Of a stretch of DNA of 29,095 nucleotides, positions 21,822 through 29,095 are shown piece after piece. Source of the DNA: an uncultured Armatimonadota bacterium. GTDB lineage: Bacteria > Armatimonadota > Armatimonadia > Armatimonadales > Armatimonadaceae. Position 1 is the stretch's first letter. Each line of letters starts with the position of its first letter. The notes beneath the pieces were generated by a model. The model had not been told where the DNA came from. It ran no database searches and saw only the letters and a program-made list of their open reading frames with translations. Position numbers and translations under genes: made by a program. Location of the stretch: contig CAIYBQ010000582.1 in NCBI GenBank assembly GCA_903924445.1, positions 1 to 29,095 of the forward strand. Direction: 5' to 3'.

Positions 21822-23804
21822 CTAGGGCTTGTTGGTTGCGAAAAAGCTTTCGACATCCGGGATATTGTGGGTAAGCGGGGCAGGCGGAAGGTCGTTTAGA
21901 AGCATTCGGCCATAGCGCTTCGTCACCAGCCTGCTGTCGAGGATGCCAACAACACCGGTATCCGTGACTGTCCGTAAAAGCCGTCCAAATCCCTGCTTCA
22001 GACGAAGACTTGCACTAGGAAGCGACCATTCCAGAAAGGCATCCCCGCCGGCGTCCTTGATACGCTGTTCCCTTGCGCGCTGCGGCGGCGTGTCCGGGAT
22101 CGCGAAGGGCAGCTTATCGATGACGACGAGCGATAATGCATCGCCTGCGATATCAACGCCTTCCCAAAAGCTATAGGTTCCTAGGAGCACTGCATTCTGT
22201 GTTACACGGAACTCACTGAGGAGACGCCCGCTGGGTTTGTCGCCTTGTACGAGCAGTGGCCACTTGGTGTCTGCAAAGCGATCCCGCGCCTGCTGTAGCA
22301 TCCTGTGACTCGTAAAGAGCAGGAATGCCCGTCCATTGGATGCGTGGACCAAGTCCTCCATGATGTCAAGCATCCGAGATGCGTATTCATTGGATGCATC
22401 CGGGGGAGGTAGGTGCTTTGGAATGTAGAGCAGGCTGTTCGCGGTGAAGTCAAACGGTGAGCCTTGCCGGCATTCGATCACCGATGACCGGTTGAGTCCA
22501 AGGCGAAATCGTACATCATCAAAGCGCCCAAGCGTGGCAAGGGTTGCAGATACAAAAACTAAGCGCTTGGTGCGGGCCAGCAGTGCACTTTCCATCGCAT
22601 CCGAGATGAAGTGTGGTGTCTCGGTGAAGGTGACTGAAATCGATGTCGAGGCACCCCGTGGTTCCTTCACGGTAAACCAGTTGAATGCAGCCGTCTTTGG
22701 CGCATCTGATGCAGCCTGCTCCAGCTCCCGGGCCGCCCTGGTTGCCATCCGGGAAAGGCCAAACGCACGGTCTTGTTCTGGGCCTTGTATCGATGCCTCC
22801 GCAATGGCATCCAAATCCTTTCCAAGGCGTTCGAGGTTTTTGACAAGTGTGTTCCGGGTGGTTGCAAAGGAGGTGGATGCCTCTTCGGTCTCCCAGGCTT
22901 CACTCAGAAAGGCTTCTCGGTTCCCAAGGATGGCGAGCGGTGTGACCAGATGTTGATGTAGCTGCTCGATTTCCATCAGGAGCGCAGGGTTTGTGGCACT
23001 GATCCGCTTACAGCGGCTCATCAGGCGAGGCACGCGTCCGCTTGTCCACTCGACACCAAAATTTCGCGTCGCAGTTTCATCCACATGGTGTGCTTCATCG
23101 AAAACAACGGCATCGTAGTCTGGAATGAGGTTCATTCCGGGTGCATTGGCTGAGAGCTGCCGGAGTTTGAGGTCAGTAAAGAACAACGCATGGTTGACAA
23201 CTAGGAGGCGGGAACCAGCCGCTTCTTCACGGGCTTTATAGAAAAAGCACTTCCCGATGTAGCGGCAGTCTTTCCCCCGGCAAGAGTCCGGATGGCTACT
23301 GACATCATGCCAGTTGCCGAAGATGAACGGGAGGTCTGCGACATCGCCCGTCTTAGTCTCTTTCGACCAGTGTTGGAGCTTGATAAAGCCGGGGTCTATA
23401 TCGGCGAGGAGGTCTGCTGCTGCGACATCCATCTCCTGATGACAAAGATAGTTCTGGCGGCCCTTGAGGACAGCGTAGGTGATGTCGAGGCCGAGCACAG
23501 CTAGGACAGCAGGGATGTCCTTTTCGACGAGCTGCGTTTGCAGCGCGATGGTGTGGGTGGAGATGACGGCGGTTGTGCCATCATTTTTGGAGAGCCAGTG
23601 AAGCAGAGGAACGAGGTAGGCTAGTGTTTTGCCAACGCCTGTGCCGGCTTCTGCAAGGCAGGGTACGGATTCAGTGAGCGAGTGGGATATTGCATCCGCA
23701 AGGGTTTGCTGTTGCTCGCGCGGGATGAATCCGGGGAATTGTTTAGCGAACGGACCTGAGGCTGCGAGAAGACTCGCAGCCTTGGATTTGCGTTTAGTTT
23801 CCAC
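21822..23804 (-). CDS. dinG: DinG/YoaA-type ATP-dependent DNA helicase (XPD-like superfamily 2)
   Basis: This 660-residue 5'-3' helicase unwinds forked and R-loop structures. Walker A is AEAGTGVGKT (51-60). The four iron-sulphur cysteines are C121, C175, C180 and C186, spaced as in DinG/XPD. The Walker B/DEAH box is VFDEAHHVDE (234-243). The second motor domain shows LVFVSATLAT, RAFLLFTSHRML, LLGTYSFWEGVDIAG and the final motif LKQGFGRLLRT. No exonuclease domain is fused. The GTG start overlaps the fabI stop by 11 bases, and the ribosome-binding site is poor, so translation is probably coupled to fabI. Confidence 0.94.
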   Translation of the reverse strand: METKRKSKAASLLAASGPFAKQFPGFIPREQQQTLADAISHSLTESVPCLAEAGTGVGKTLAYLVPLLHWLSKNDGTTAVISTHTIALQTQLVEKDIPAVLAVLGLDITYAVLKGRQNYLCHQEMDVAAADLLADIDPGFIKLQHWSKETKTGDVADLPFIFGNWHDVSSHPDSCRGKDCRYIGKCFFYKAREEAAGSRLLVVNHALFFTDLKLRQLSANAPGMNLIPDYDAVVFDEAHHVDETATRNFGVEWTSGRVPRLMSRCKRISATNPALLMEIEQLHQHLVTPLAILGNREAFLSEAWETEEASTSFATTRNTLVKNLERLGKDLDAIAEASIQGPEQDRAFGLSRMATRAARELEQAASDAPKTAAFNWFTVKEPRGASTSISVTFTETPHFISDAMESALLARTKRLVFVSATLATLGRFDDVRFRLGLNRSSVIECRQGSPFDFTANSLLYIPKHLPPPDASNEYASRMLDIMEDLVHASNGRAFLLFTSHRMLQQARDRFADTKWPLLVQGDKPSGRLLSEFRVTQNAVLLGTYSFWEGVDIAGDALSLVVIDKLPFAIPDTPPQRAREQRIKDAGGDAFLEWSLPSASLRLKQGFGRLLRTVTDTGVVGILDSRLVTKRYGRMLLNDLPPAPLTHNIPDVESFFATNKP

Positions 23805-24582
23805 CCAGTTCGGGACCGAGCAGATGGCATCCCGAGTCGATATGAATGACTTCGCCGGTGATTGCGCGGCTCAGGTCAGATGCGAAGAAGGCGCAGGTAT
23901 CACCAACTTCATCCGGATCAGTTGCCTTCCGCAGTGGTGCAACCTCTGGAATACGCTTGTACATATCGCGGAAGCCAGCGATTCCAACGGCGCTCGCGGT
24001 TAGCGTCATGCCAGGTGAGACAGCATTGACACGAATCTTCTGCGGACCGAGGTCATCGGCCAGGTAGCGCACAGTTGCTTCAAGAGCGGCCTTAGCCACA
24101 CCCATCACATTGTAGTTTGGAACGACACGCTCGGAGCCAAGGTAGGTCATCGTGATGATAGAGCCACCGTTTGGCATGAGTGGCGCCGCAGCACGGCTGG
24201 CTGCAACCAATGTGTACGCGGACACATCCATTGCCAGCGCAAAGCCATCCTGGCTGGTGTTTGAAAACCTGCCTGAGAGCTCATCGCGCTTCGCAAATGC
24301 GACAGCATGAATCATGAAGTCAAGATTATCGGTGAGGGCGGCAACCTGCGTATGCAGTGCTTCCACCTGTGATGCGTCGGTCAGATCACATGGAGCGACC
24401 AGTTTGACTGCATCACCAAGGGATGCCGCGAGTGTACGAACATCCTTTTCTTCACGATCACCCAGGTAGGTCAGAATGAGCGATGCGCCTTCACGGACTG
24501 CGCTTTTCGCACAACCCCAGGCCATCGAGCGTTCGTTCCGGACTCCGTAAATTAAACCAATTTTGCCAGTGAGCAGACCCAT
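23794..24582 (-). CDS. fabI: Enoyl-[acyl-carrier-protein] reductase (NADH)
   Basis: This 262-residue short-chain dehydrogenase/reductase carries out the last reduction of fatty-acid elongation. The cofactor motif GVRNERSMAWG lies at 13-23. The catalytic set Y147, Y157 and K164 sits in TYLGSERVVPNYNVMGVAK, almost residue for residue as in Escherichia coli FabI. The C-terminal half includes VNAVSPGMTLT and GEVIHIDSGCHL. GGAGG lies just upstream of the ATG. This is the target class of triclosan and isoniazid-type inhibitors. It is followed without a gap by dinG. Confidence 0.96.
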   Translation of the reverse strand: MGLLTGKIGLIYGVRNERSMAWGCAKSAVREGASLILTYLGDREEKDVRTLAASLGDAVKLVAPCDLTDASQVEALHTQVAALTDNLDFMIHAVAFAKRDELSGRFSNTSQDGFALAMDVSAYTLVAASRAAAPLMPNGGSIITMTYLGSERVVPNYNVMGVAKAALEATVRYLADDLGPQKIRVNAVSPGMTLTASAVGIAGFRDMYKRIPEVAPLRKATDPDEVGDTCAFFASDLSRAITGEVIHIDSGCHLLGPELGGN

Positions 24583-24702
24583 GTCATCCTCCGTTGTAGT
24601 GTATCCCGAATCGAGGGCATCGGGTTCCCGGTCTGGTTCGGTTGTGGACCAGGATGTGTGAATTGGAGATATTCCTGAACCGGGTTGCCGGTTGGAACGA
24701 TG

Positions 24703-27453
24703 TTAACTGCGACGGCGAGTTTTTGTTGGTGTCTTCGCCTTTGCGGATGGTCGCGTAGCTGGCTTAGGGTCATCAATCAGGACTTCGTAATAAAATGTGG
24801 CAGGCTTGCCCTCCACGGCGACCTGGCATTCAATCTGGACGACCTTTTCTTCCACGCTTGCAGTCACTTTATCGAGGCGATTACCGCTGGCATCCAGTCT
24901 GTAGACTGTCACCGCTTTGGGATCCACCGAACGCGTTATCGAAAAAGTAGCCTTACCCTGATGAGCAAGGATCACATCGCCTCCAAAGTTTTCCAGCGTC
25001 TGTCGATCGGCAGAAAAGAAGCGCGCACCTGCATTTTGCGTATCGGTTGCGTGGATCAGCAACAGGCGCTGACTCGTAGCGAGCGGCCGCTTGTCGAGAC
25101 TGGCTACCGCGGCTGCAGCTCCACTTCCCTCAATGTCAACATCCACTGAACCAAATTTCAACACATCGCCTTCTGTACCAACGCCCGCGACGACATTGGG
25201 AGCAATCAGGCGGAGGGATCCCGCAGTGCCATCGAGGAAGACCTGGTTTGTCAGGCTTTGGCGGAATTCGGTATCAATGGATGTCTTATTTGTGCGCGGC
25301 AGGAGCTCGGCCCGAAGCATACTCGCGATGGCATTCGAGTCGCCGCTGTTCTCAAGACGGAGCTCTTTACCGGCTTGTGGAGGCAGCTTACCTGCATCAA
25401 TCCGAACGCCGATCCGTGAAACAAGCGCCAATGCAGCAAAGTCCGGAGGCAATGGCGTCGCGAAGTCGGAGATGAGTGACTTCTGCGGCACGATACGGGC
25501 GACGGTCACCGGGGATGTCACCAGCGCGCCACTACGGTAGACAAGAGCGACGATGCGCTCGCTCGCAAGCGCCGTTGGATCGCTTGCCGTATCAAAGTAC
25601 GTAATGGCTTTAGGTGTGTTGACTGTGGTGCGGCTATGAGCCCACGCAAAGCGGAAAATACCATCCCAGCCCTGTATGGCCGCGGTCGCCGCAGTCATTA
25701 GCCCGGCTTCGTAGCGGTATTGATTCGGCGCCGCGAAGTTCCATTCGGAAACAATAAATGGCTTATCGAGGAGCCGCTGCGTAGCGATATTGACCGGGCC
25801 GGCGCCCCCTCCGTAAACCGCTGAGTTACCGCCATTAGCACCGGTGCTCGGCAGCTTCCAAGGCTCGCCGGGAAATGTCGGATGGTCAAAGTAGAAGTGC
25901 GCATCCACGACATCGAGGCCCAGCCTTGTGTTCTGAAAAGCCGGAACTTCCGACCAGCCATTGAGATCCGTCAGCAGCGCCTTGACGCCAAGCTCCTTTT
26001 TGAGAAAACCGGCCATGGTCGCGTATGCGCGGCCATGCAGCTCGGCGAGGAAGGCACCAAACTCACGTCCGGTGATATCAGTTCCGACGCTTTGCGGAAG
26101 TGCTGCGGGGCTAAGATTCCTGGATGCACGCCAAGCGGACCAGGCTTTTTGGAGATCATCCTGCAAGGGAGCCGGGAGGCGACCGAGGACATTTGTCAGG
26201 TTTGGCTCGTTGATGACAGAGATGATCGCAACGGCTGGGTCATCCTTCCACGCGATACCGGTGTAGGGATTGACATGCGTTAGCAACTTGCGGCTAAAGG
26301 CTTTCCAGTCTTCCATCGCCTCCGGTCGCAGGAGGATCGCGGCTTTGAACTCATCCATTTTGTAACCGGGAACATCCCGGCTCACATAGAGGTCTGTCTT
26401 GATGATAATTCCGGCCTTACGGCAAGTCGCAACGAGATAGTCGAGGCGCTCCAGATAGCCATCCACATCGAGGAGGTTGTCGTAGTGATGAATGCGCAGG
26501 GCGTTGTAGCCTGTGGATGCCAGCATCCGGACGAGGCGATCAACATCGGGTTTCTCAAGGTAATTGGCATCAAAGCAGAGGTTGGTACCGAAGAGGCGGA
26601 TGGGCGTACGGCCATCGATGCTGAGATTTCCGCCAGGCGTGACAATGAGACGCCGTGTCGCCAAGCCTGTATTGATTGGAAGAATGCTCTTGAGGTCAAG
26701 GGCTGACCCTGCAGTAACATCGTTTGCGATGCTGATGGGGGACCAATCCTCACCTGCTTCAATGGTCAGTGGCCGCTCCTGCAGAATTCGAAGTGGCTTG
26801 TAGAGGCGCAGCATCAGATTAATCGTGCGCGTCTCACCTGCCCGCCAAACAACGCCATCAGGGTACTGCGCGCCTGACCGTATTTCGAGCGCAGTGCCGC
26901 CAAACTTACGGTTGTCTTGGAGGAGAATCGGATTTGTACTCGATGCTTCCAAGTTACTGTCCTGGCGCCGCAGGCGGAGGGTTCCCTTTGCGCTCGGGAT
27001 GAGCATCGGTGATTCGGAGGTTTCCGGAATCGTGATGGTAGTTTCACCAAAGGATGCTCGTCCGCGTTGCCAATCCGTTGCCGGGAGAGTTGCGGCGATG
27101 TGAAGGCTGTTGAGGGGGATGTTTTTGTTTGGCGTCAGGTTTGCGGTAACAACGAGTGTCTCTGGGTCAGCCTCGGAGACTTTGTATGAGATATCGCCTT
27201 CCACGATGGCACCGGCCGTCGGGCAGCTGATCATGATTTTGCCAGCATCCTTGCCGGGAGTGGATGACCTAAGCTGCCAGCCGGTTTCGTAAAGTCCGAC
27301 CGTTATATTCACGATGGGCGGAGTTCCATCGGATTGTCGGATAACGCCTGTCCCGGCGCGATCTACACGCGTTACCAGGGGTTGCTGTGCATGTGCTGCG
27401 TAAGCCACCATCGCGGTCGTGGTTGCAGCGATTAGAGTACGGTAGATTTGCAT
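24703..27453 (-). CDS. Secreted clan-A-like glycoside hydrolase (TIM barrel) with flanking beta domains
   Basis: This 916-residue exported protein has a signal peptide (about 1-22, ending AYAAHAQ). An N-terminal beta-rich region (about 25-265) leads to a TIM-barrel at about 275-620 and a C-terminal beta region (about 635-890), then a very basic tail (KTPTKTRRRS). In the barrel, RLFGTNLCFD starts strand 1. RIHHYDN follows. VINEPNL places the acid/base Glu at 416, and IVSEWNF places the nucleophile Glu at 570. NEP plus late SEW is the clan GH-A (GH5-like) signature. The substrate cannot be read from sequence. The gene is monocistronic and divergent from the LTXXQ gene to its right. The ribosome-binding site is weak. 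Confidence 0.82.
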   Translation of the reverse strand: MQIYRTLIAATTTAMVAYAAHAQQPLVTRVDRAGTGVIRQSDGTPPIVNITVGLYETGWQLRSSTPGKDAGKIMISCPTAGAIVEGDISYKVSEADPETLVVTANLTPNKNIPLNSLHIAATLPATDWQRGRASFGETTITIPETSESPMLIPSAKGTLRLRRQDSNLEASSTNPILLQDNRKFGGTALEIRSGAQYPDGVVWRAGETRTINLMLRLYKPLRILQERPLTIEAGEDWSPISIANDVTAGSALDLKSILPINTGLATRRLIVTPGGNLSIDGRTPIRLFGTNLCFDANYLEKPDVDRLVRMLASTGYNALRIHHYDNLLDVDGYLERLDYLVATCRKAGIIIKTDLYVSRDVPGYKMDEFKAAILLRPEAMEDWKAFSRKLLTHVNPYTGIAWKDDPAVAIISVINEPNLTNVLGRLPAPLQDDLQKAWSAWRASRNLSPAALPQSVGTDITGREFGAFLAELHGRAYATMAGFLKKELGVKALLTDLNGWSEVPAFQNTRLGLDVVDAHFYFDHPTFPGEPWKLPSTGANGGNSAVYGGGAGPVNIATQRLLDKPFIVSEWNFAAPNQYRYEAGLMTAATAAIQGWDGIFRFAWAHSRTTVNTPKAITYFDTASDPTALASERIVALVYRSGALVTSPVTVARIVPQKSLISDFATPLPPDFAALALVSRIGVRIDAGKLPPQAGKELRLENSGDSNAIASMLRAELLPRTNKTSIDTEFRQSLTNQVFLDGTAGSLRLIAPNVVAGVGTEGDVLKFGSVDVDIEGSGAAAAVASLDKRPLATSQRLLLIHATDTQNAGARFFSADRQTLENFGGDVILAHQGKATFSITRSVDPKAVTVYRLDASGNRLDKVTASVEEKVVQIECQVAVEGKPATFYYEVLIDDPKPATRPSAKAKTPTKTRRRS

Positions 27454-27507
27454 TCAGTACTTTGTTGCCACAGTGGCATTTCATGTTCCATCCGGGAGGG
27501 CTGTTCC

Positions 27508-27888
27508 GTGCATTTTCTCGCATTTTTTGTCGGATTGCTGATGTTTCAGGGTCCGCAAGTTGGTAAGCCGATGTTCGTTTTACCGGATATTTCACGTAAG
27601 TTAGGATTGACATCAGCGCAGCAGGAACGCTTGAAGGCTGTTGATGCGAAGTACACGCCAGCGATACAAAAGGTTGTGACTGTGCATCAACCGAAGATTG
27701 CAAAGTTATCCCGTGAACTGAATGCTGAAAATGCAACATTTGCAAAGGAGCTGACGCCTTTGCTCAAGCAGCGCGCGAGTGCGGTAACGGAGATTCTCAC
27801 GCCTCAGCAAAAGAAGATTTTGATTGATATTGAGCGTGCTGGCCAGAAGTCAAAGACGCCTGCTCCTGCGACAAAACCTAGCAAGTAG
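27508..27888 (+). CDS. Small exported LTXXQ/Spy-like protein
   Basis: This 126-residue protein has a short signal-like N-terminus (MHFLAFFVGLLMFQG). The helical region carries LGLTSAQQERL (48-58 region) and a second ILTPQQKKIL near the end, the LTxxQ motif pair of the Spy/CpxP family. Spy and CpxP are periplasmic chaperones or stress sensors. The GTG at 27508 is chosen because GGGAGGG (27494-27500) lies 7 bases upstream; the open frame extends further 5' but without a ribosome-binding site. The C-terminus is Lys/Pro/Ala-rich. Confidence 0.75.
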   Translation: MHFLAFFVGLLMFQGPQVGKPMFVLPDISRKLGLTSAQQERLKAVDAKYTPAIQKVVTVHQPKIAKLSRELNAENATFAKELTPLLKQRASAVTEILTPQQKKILIDIERAGQKSKTPAPATKPSK

Positions 27889-28040
27889 GCTGATTTGCTC
27901 AATCACTGTTTCAGCTTGGACTGGAACTCAAATAGTGATTTAGAGCGTAATCCCAGCATTGTCGTCGTTTTGGTCATCGGGTAAGCCCTAAATCGAACCG
28001 ATAACAGTTAGGTCGGACGGACTTTGAATTCATGGTCCGG

Positions 28041-28049
28041 TGGTACACT
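28041..28049 (+). promoter_or_regulatory. Candidate extended -10 promoter for the second Spy-like gene
   Basis: TGG followed by TACACT (28041-28049) matches an extended -10. TTGAAT at 28024-28029 is only 14 bp away, so it is not a proper -35. The predicted leader is about 90 bases long and would include the hairpin at 28064-28097. Confidence 0.4.
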
Positions 28050-28063
28050 TTGAACACTTGTGT

Positions 28064-28097
28064 CTCGGTTTCATGGGGCACGGTGGACATGACCGAG
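28064..28097 (+). other. Leader hairpin upstream of the second Spy-like gene
   Basis: Arms ctcggt+catg (28064-28069 and 28072-28075, with a 2-base bulge) pair with catg+accgag (28088-28097), around a 12-base loop. There is no T-run, so it is not a terminator. It may be a mRNA leader structure with a regulatory or stabilising role. Confidence 0.4.
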
Positions 28098-28146
28098 TTG
28101 GCAGTTCATCACCGGATGCCCTGTCGCTCTAGATGAGGATAGAGAC

Positions 28147-28635
28147 ATGAAGAGATGGATGCTTGGCTTGGTAGCGGCTGCTACCGTTCTCGGCGTTGGT
28201 ACGTATGCTCCTGTGAATGCACAGCAGCCACCTGCTGGTGGCCAGATGCAGGATCCACTGGGACTGTCCCCTGAGCAGAAGACGAAGATGGAAGCGGTTC
28301 AGAAGAAGTTCCAGCCAATGGCACTCAAGCTTCAGGCAAAGTATCAGCCGAAGATGCAAGCCATCATGAAGAAGTATCAGGCTGAAGGCGAGAAGCTGGC
28401 CAAGGACAAGAGCCCGGCTGCACAGGCAAAGCAAAAAGAACTCTTTGCAAAGCTGCAGAAGGAAATGAAGCCAATCCAGGATGCTGCGATGAAGGAAGCT
28501 GAGCCTCTTCAGAAGTCAGCTGAAGCCGAGATGAACAAGATCTTGACAAAGGATCAGCAGGCTAAGCTTAAGGCTTTGATGGCGATGCAGCGTCAGGGTG
28601 GAGCGGGCGCACCAGGCGGCGCACCAAAGCGCTAA
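28147..28635 (+). CDS. Exported Spy/CpxP-like helical protein
   Basis: This 162-residue protein has a clear signal peptide (MKRWMLGLVAAATVLGVGTY, cleaved near VNAQQ). A highly charged, Lys/Gln/Met-rich helical body includes PLGLSPEQKTKM and ILTKDQQAKL, the two LTxxQ-like motifs of the Spy family. The tail is Gly/Ala-rich. GAGGA lies 7 bases before the ATG. It lacks cysteines apart from none visible in the mature part. A periplasmic chaperone or stress role is inferred from family resemblance. It is the second such protein within 1 kb, on the same strand, probably with its own promoter. Confidence 0.8.
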   Translation: MKRWMLGLVAAATVLGVGTYAPVNAQQPPAGGQMQDPLGLSPEQKTKMEAVQKKFQPMALKLQAKYQPKMQAIMKKYQAEGEKLAKDKSPAAQAKQKELFAKLQKEMKPIQDAAMKEAEPLQKSAEAEMNKILTKDQQAKLKALMAMQRQGGAGAPGGAPKR

Positions 28636-28663
28636 CCTGTTTGGATGTTTTCGAAGCGTATAG

Positions 28664-28698
28664 CCACCTCCCGGTTTCGGGGGGTGGTTTTGTTTTTT
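28664..28698 (+). terminator. Intrinsic terminator after the second Spy-like gene
   Basis: A 10-bp stem (ccacctcccg / cggggggtgg, one T-G wobble; 28664-28673 and 28678-28687) with loop gttt is followed by ttttgtttttt. Confidence 0.92.
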
Positions 28699-28725
28699 GG
28701 TCGGACCTCCGACAACGACATCAGA

Positions 28726-28755
28726 CAAAGAAAAACCCTCTGTTTCCAGAGGGTT
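28726..28755 (-). terminator. Intrinsic terminator of pyrG (minus strand)
   Basis: A perfect 9-bp stem (aaccctctg / cagagggtt, 28734-28742 and 28747-28755) has a 4-base loop. On the minus strand it is followed by tttctttg. It lies just downstream of the pyrG stop codon, convergent with the terminator of the Spy-like gene. Confidence 0.9.
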
Positions 28756-28762
28756 CACTTCT

Positions 28763-29095
28763 CTACTTTGCCTGATACGTCAATGCCGCATCAATCAAAC
28801 CAGCAAACAACGGATGCGCACGGTCAGGTCGTGACTTGAACTCTGGGTGGAACTGGCAGGCGATGAAGTAAGGGTGATCCGCCACTTCGATGATCTCCAC
28901 CAAGTCTTTTTCCGGGTGCACGCCGCTGAAGCGCAGACCTGCCGTTGCAAGCTGCTCACGGTACGCATTGTTAAACTCGTAGCGGTGGCGATGACGCTCC
29001 GTGATGTCCGTGGCCCCGTACAAAGTGTGCGCAAGGGTTCCCGGCGTGACCGTACACGGACACAGTCCGAGGCGCATCGTCGCACCCTTGTCAGA
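28763..29095 (-). CDS. pyrG: CTP synthase, C-terminal glutaminase part (partial)
   Basis: The gene enters from the right edge on the minus strand; the first visible codons read SDKGATMRLG. The product aminates UTP to CTP using glutamine. The visible 110 residues are the end of the class I glutamine amidotransferase domain. ERHRHRYEFNN is the family signature, LVEIIEV follows, and FHPEFKSRP carries the catalytic His and Glu. The synthetase domain and the nucleophilic Cys lie outside the window. The C-terminus is normal and followed by a terminator. Confidence 0.96.
   Translation of the reverse strand, partial: SDKGATMRLGLCPCTVTPGTLAHTLYGATDITERHRHRYEFNNAYREQLATAGLRFSGVHPEKDLVEIIEVADHPYFIACQFHPEFKSRPDRAHPLFAGLIDAALTYQAK

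Noticed and set aside
27901..27940. A terminator after the first Spy-like gene
   Set aside because: The 7-bp arms (aatcact/agtgatt) are 26 bases apart and not followed by a T-run, so termination is not supported.

Overview
The window looks like ordinary chromosome from a diderm (two-membrane) bacterium of moderate GC content. Outer-membrane architecture is implied by a secretin, a PilP-like lipoprotein and two Spy/LTXXQ-type exported proteins. A PASTA-domain kinase homologue, which is more typical of monoderms and deep-branching phyla, sits in a shikimate/riboflavin operon. This mix, with a FliA/WhiG-type sigma factor and a short group-1/2 sigma factor, would fit a lineage such as Armatimonadota. 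That placement is an inference from gene content, not something the sequence proves.

Layout, left to right. (1) 1-3991, plus strand: the 3' end of a class I-type ribonucleotide reductase large subunit, a FliA/WhiG-family sigma factor, an exported TPR protein and NAD kinase. (2) 4067-10742, plus strand: a type IV pilus assembly operon (pilM, pilN, pilO, a pilP-like lipoprotein, a stand-alone STN-domain protein, and the secretin). It is driven by a clear promoter overlapping the nadK stop codon and ends in a strong terminator. (3) 10979-20180, plus strand: a tightly packed operon of aroC, aroK, aroB, a small membrane protein, a PASTA protein with a degenerate kinase domain, rpe, a second small membrane protein, ribD, ribE and ribBA, ending in a strong terminator. 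(4) 20181-21821: a minus-strand sigma factor flanked by intergenic DNA that carries a duplicated copy of its own 3' end and terminator, IS21-like repeats and a possible regulator remnant. (5) Minus strand: fabI-dinG, then a large secreted clan-A-type glycoside hydrolase. (6) 27508-28700, plus strand: two small exported LTXXQ/Spy-like proteins. (7) Right edge, minus strand: the 3' end of CTP synthase (pyrG).

The most unusual system is the pilus operon. Five consecutive products (PilN, PilO, PilP-like, STN protein, secretin) each carry a Gly/Met-rich low-complexity module of the GGMGG type. It is a C-terminal tail in the first four and an internal linker in the secretin. In the STN protein it is a near-perfect array with a higher-order duplication. 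Because these proteins form one trans-envelope alignment complex in known type IV pili, a shared low-complexity module suggests a common, undescribed assembly or interaction device. The second point of interest is the PASTA protein, whose kinase domain lacks the catalytic Asp of HRD and the whole DFG motif. It is probably a membrane-spanning pseudokinase sensor inside a biosynthetic operon.
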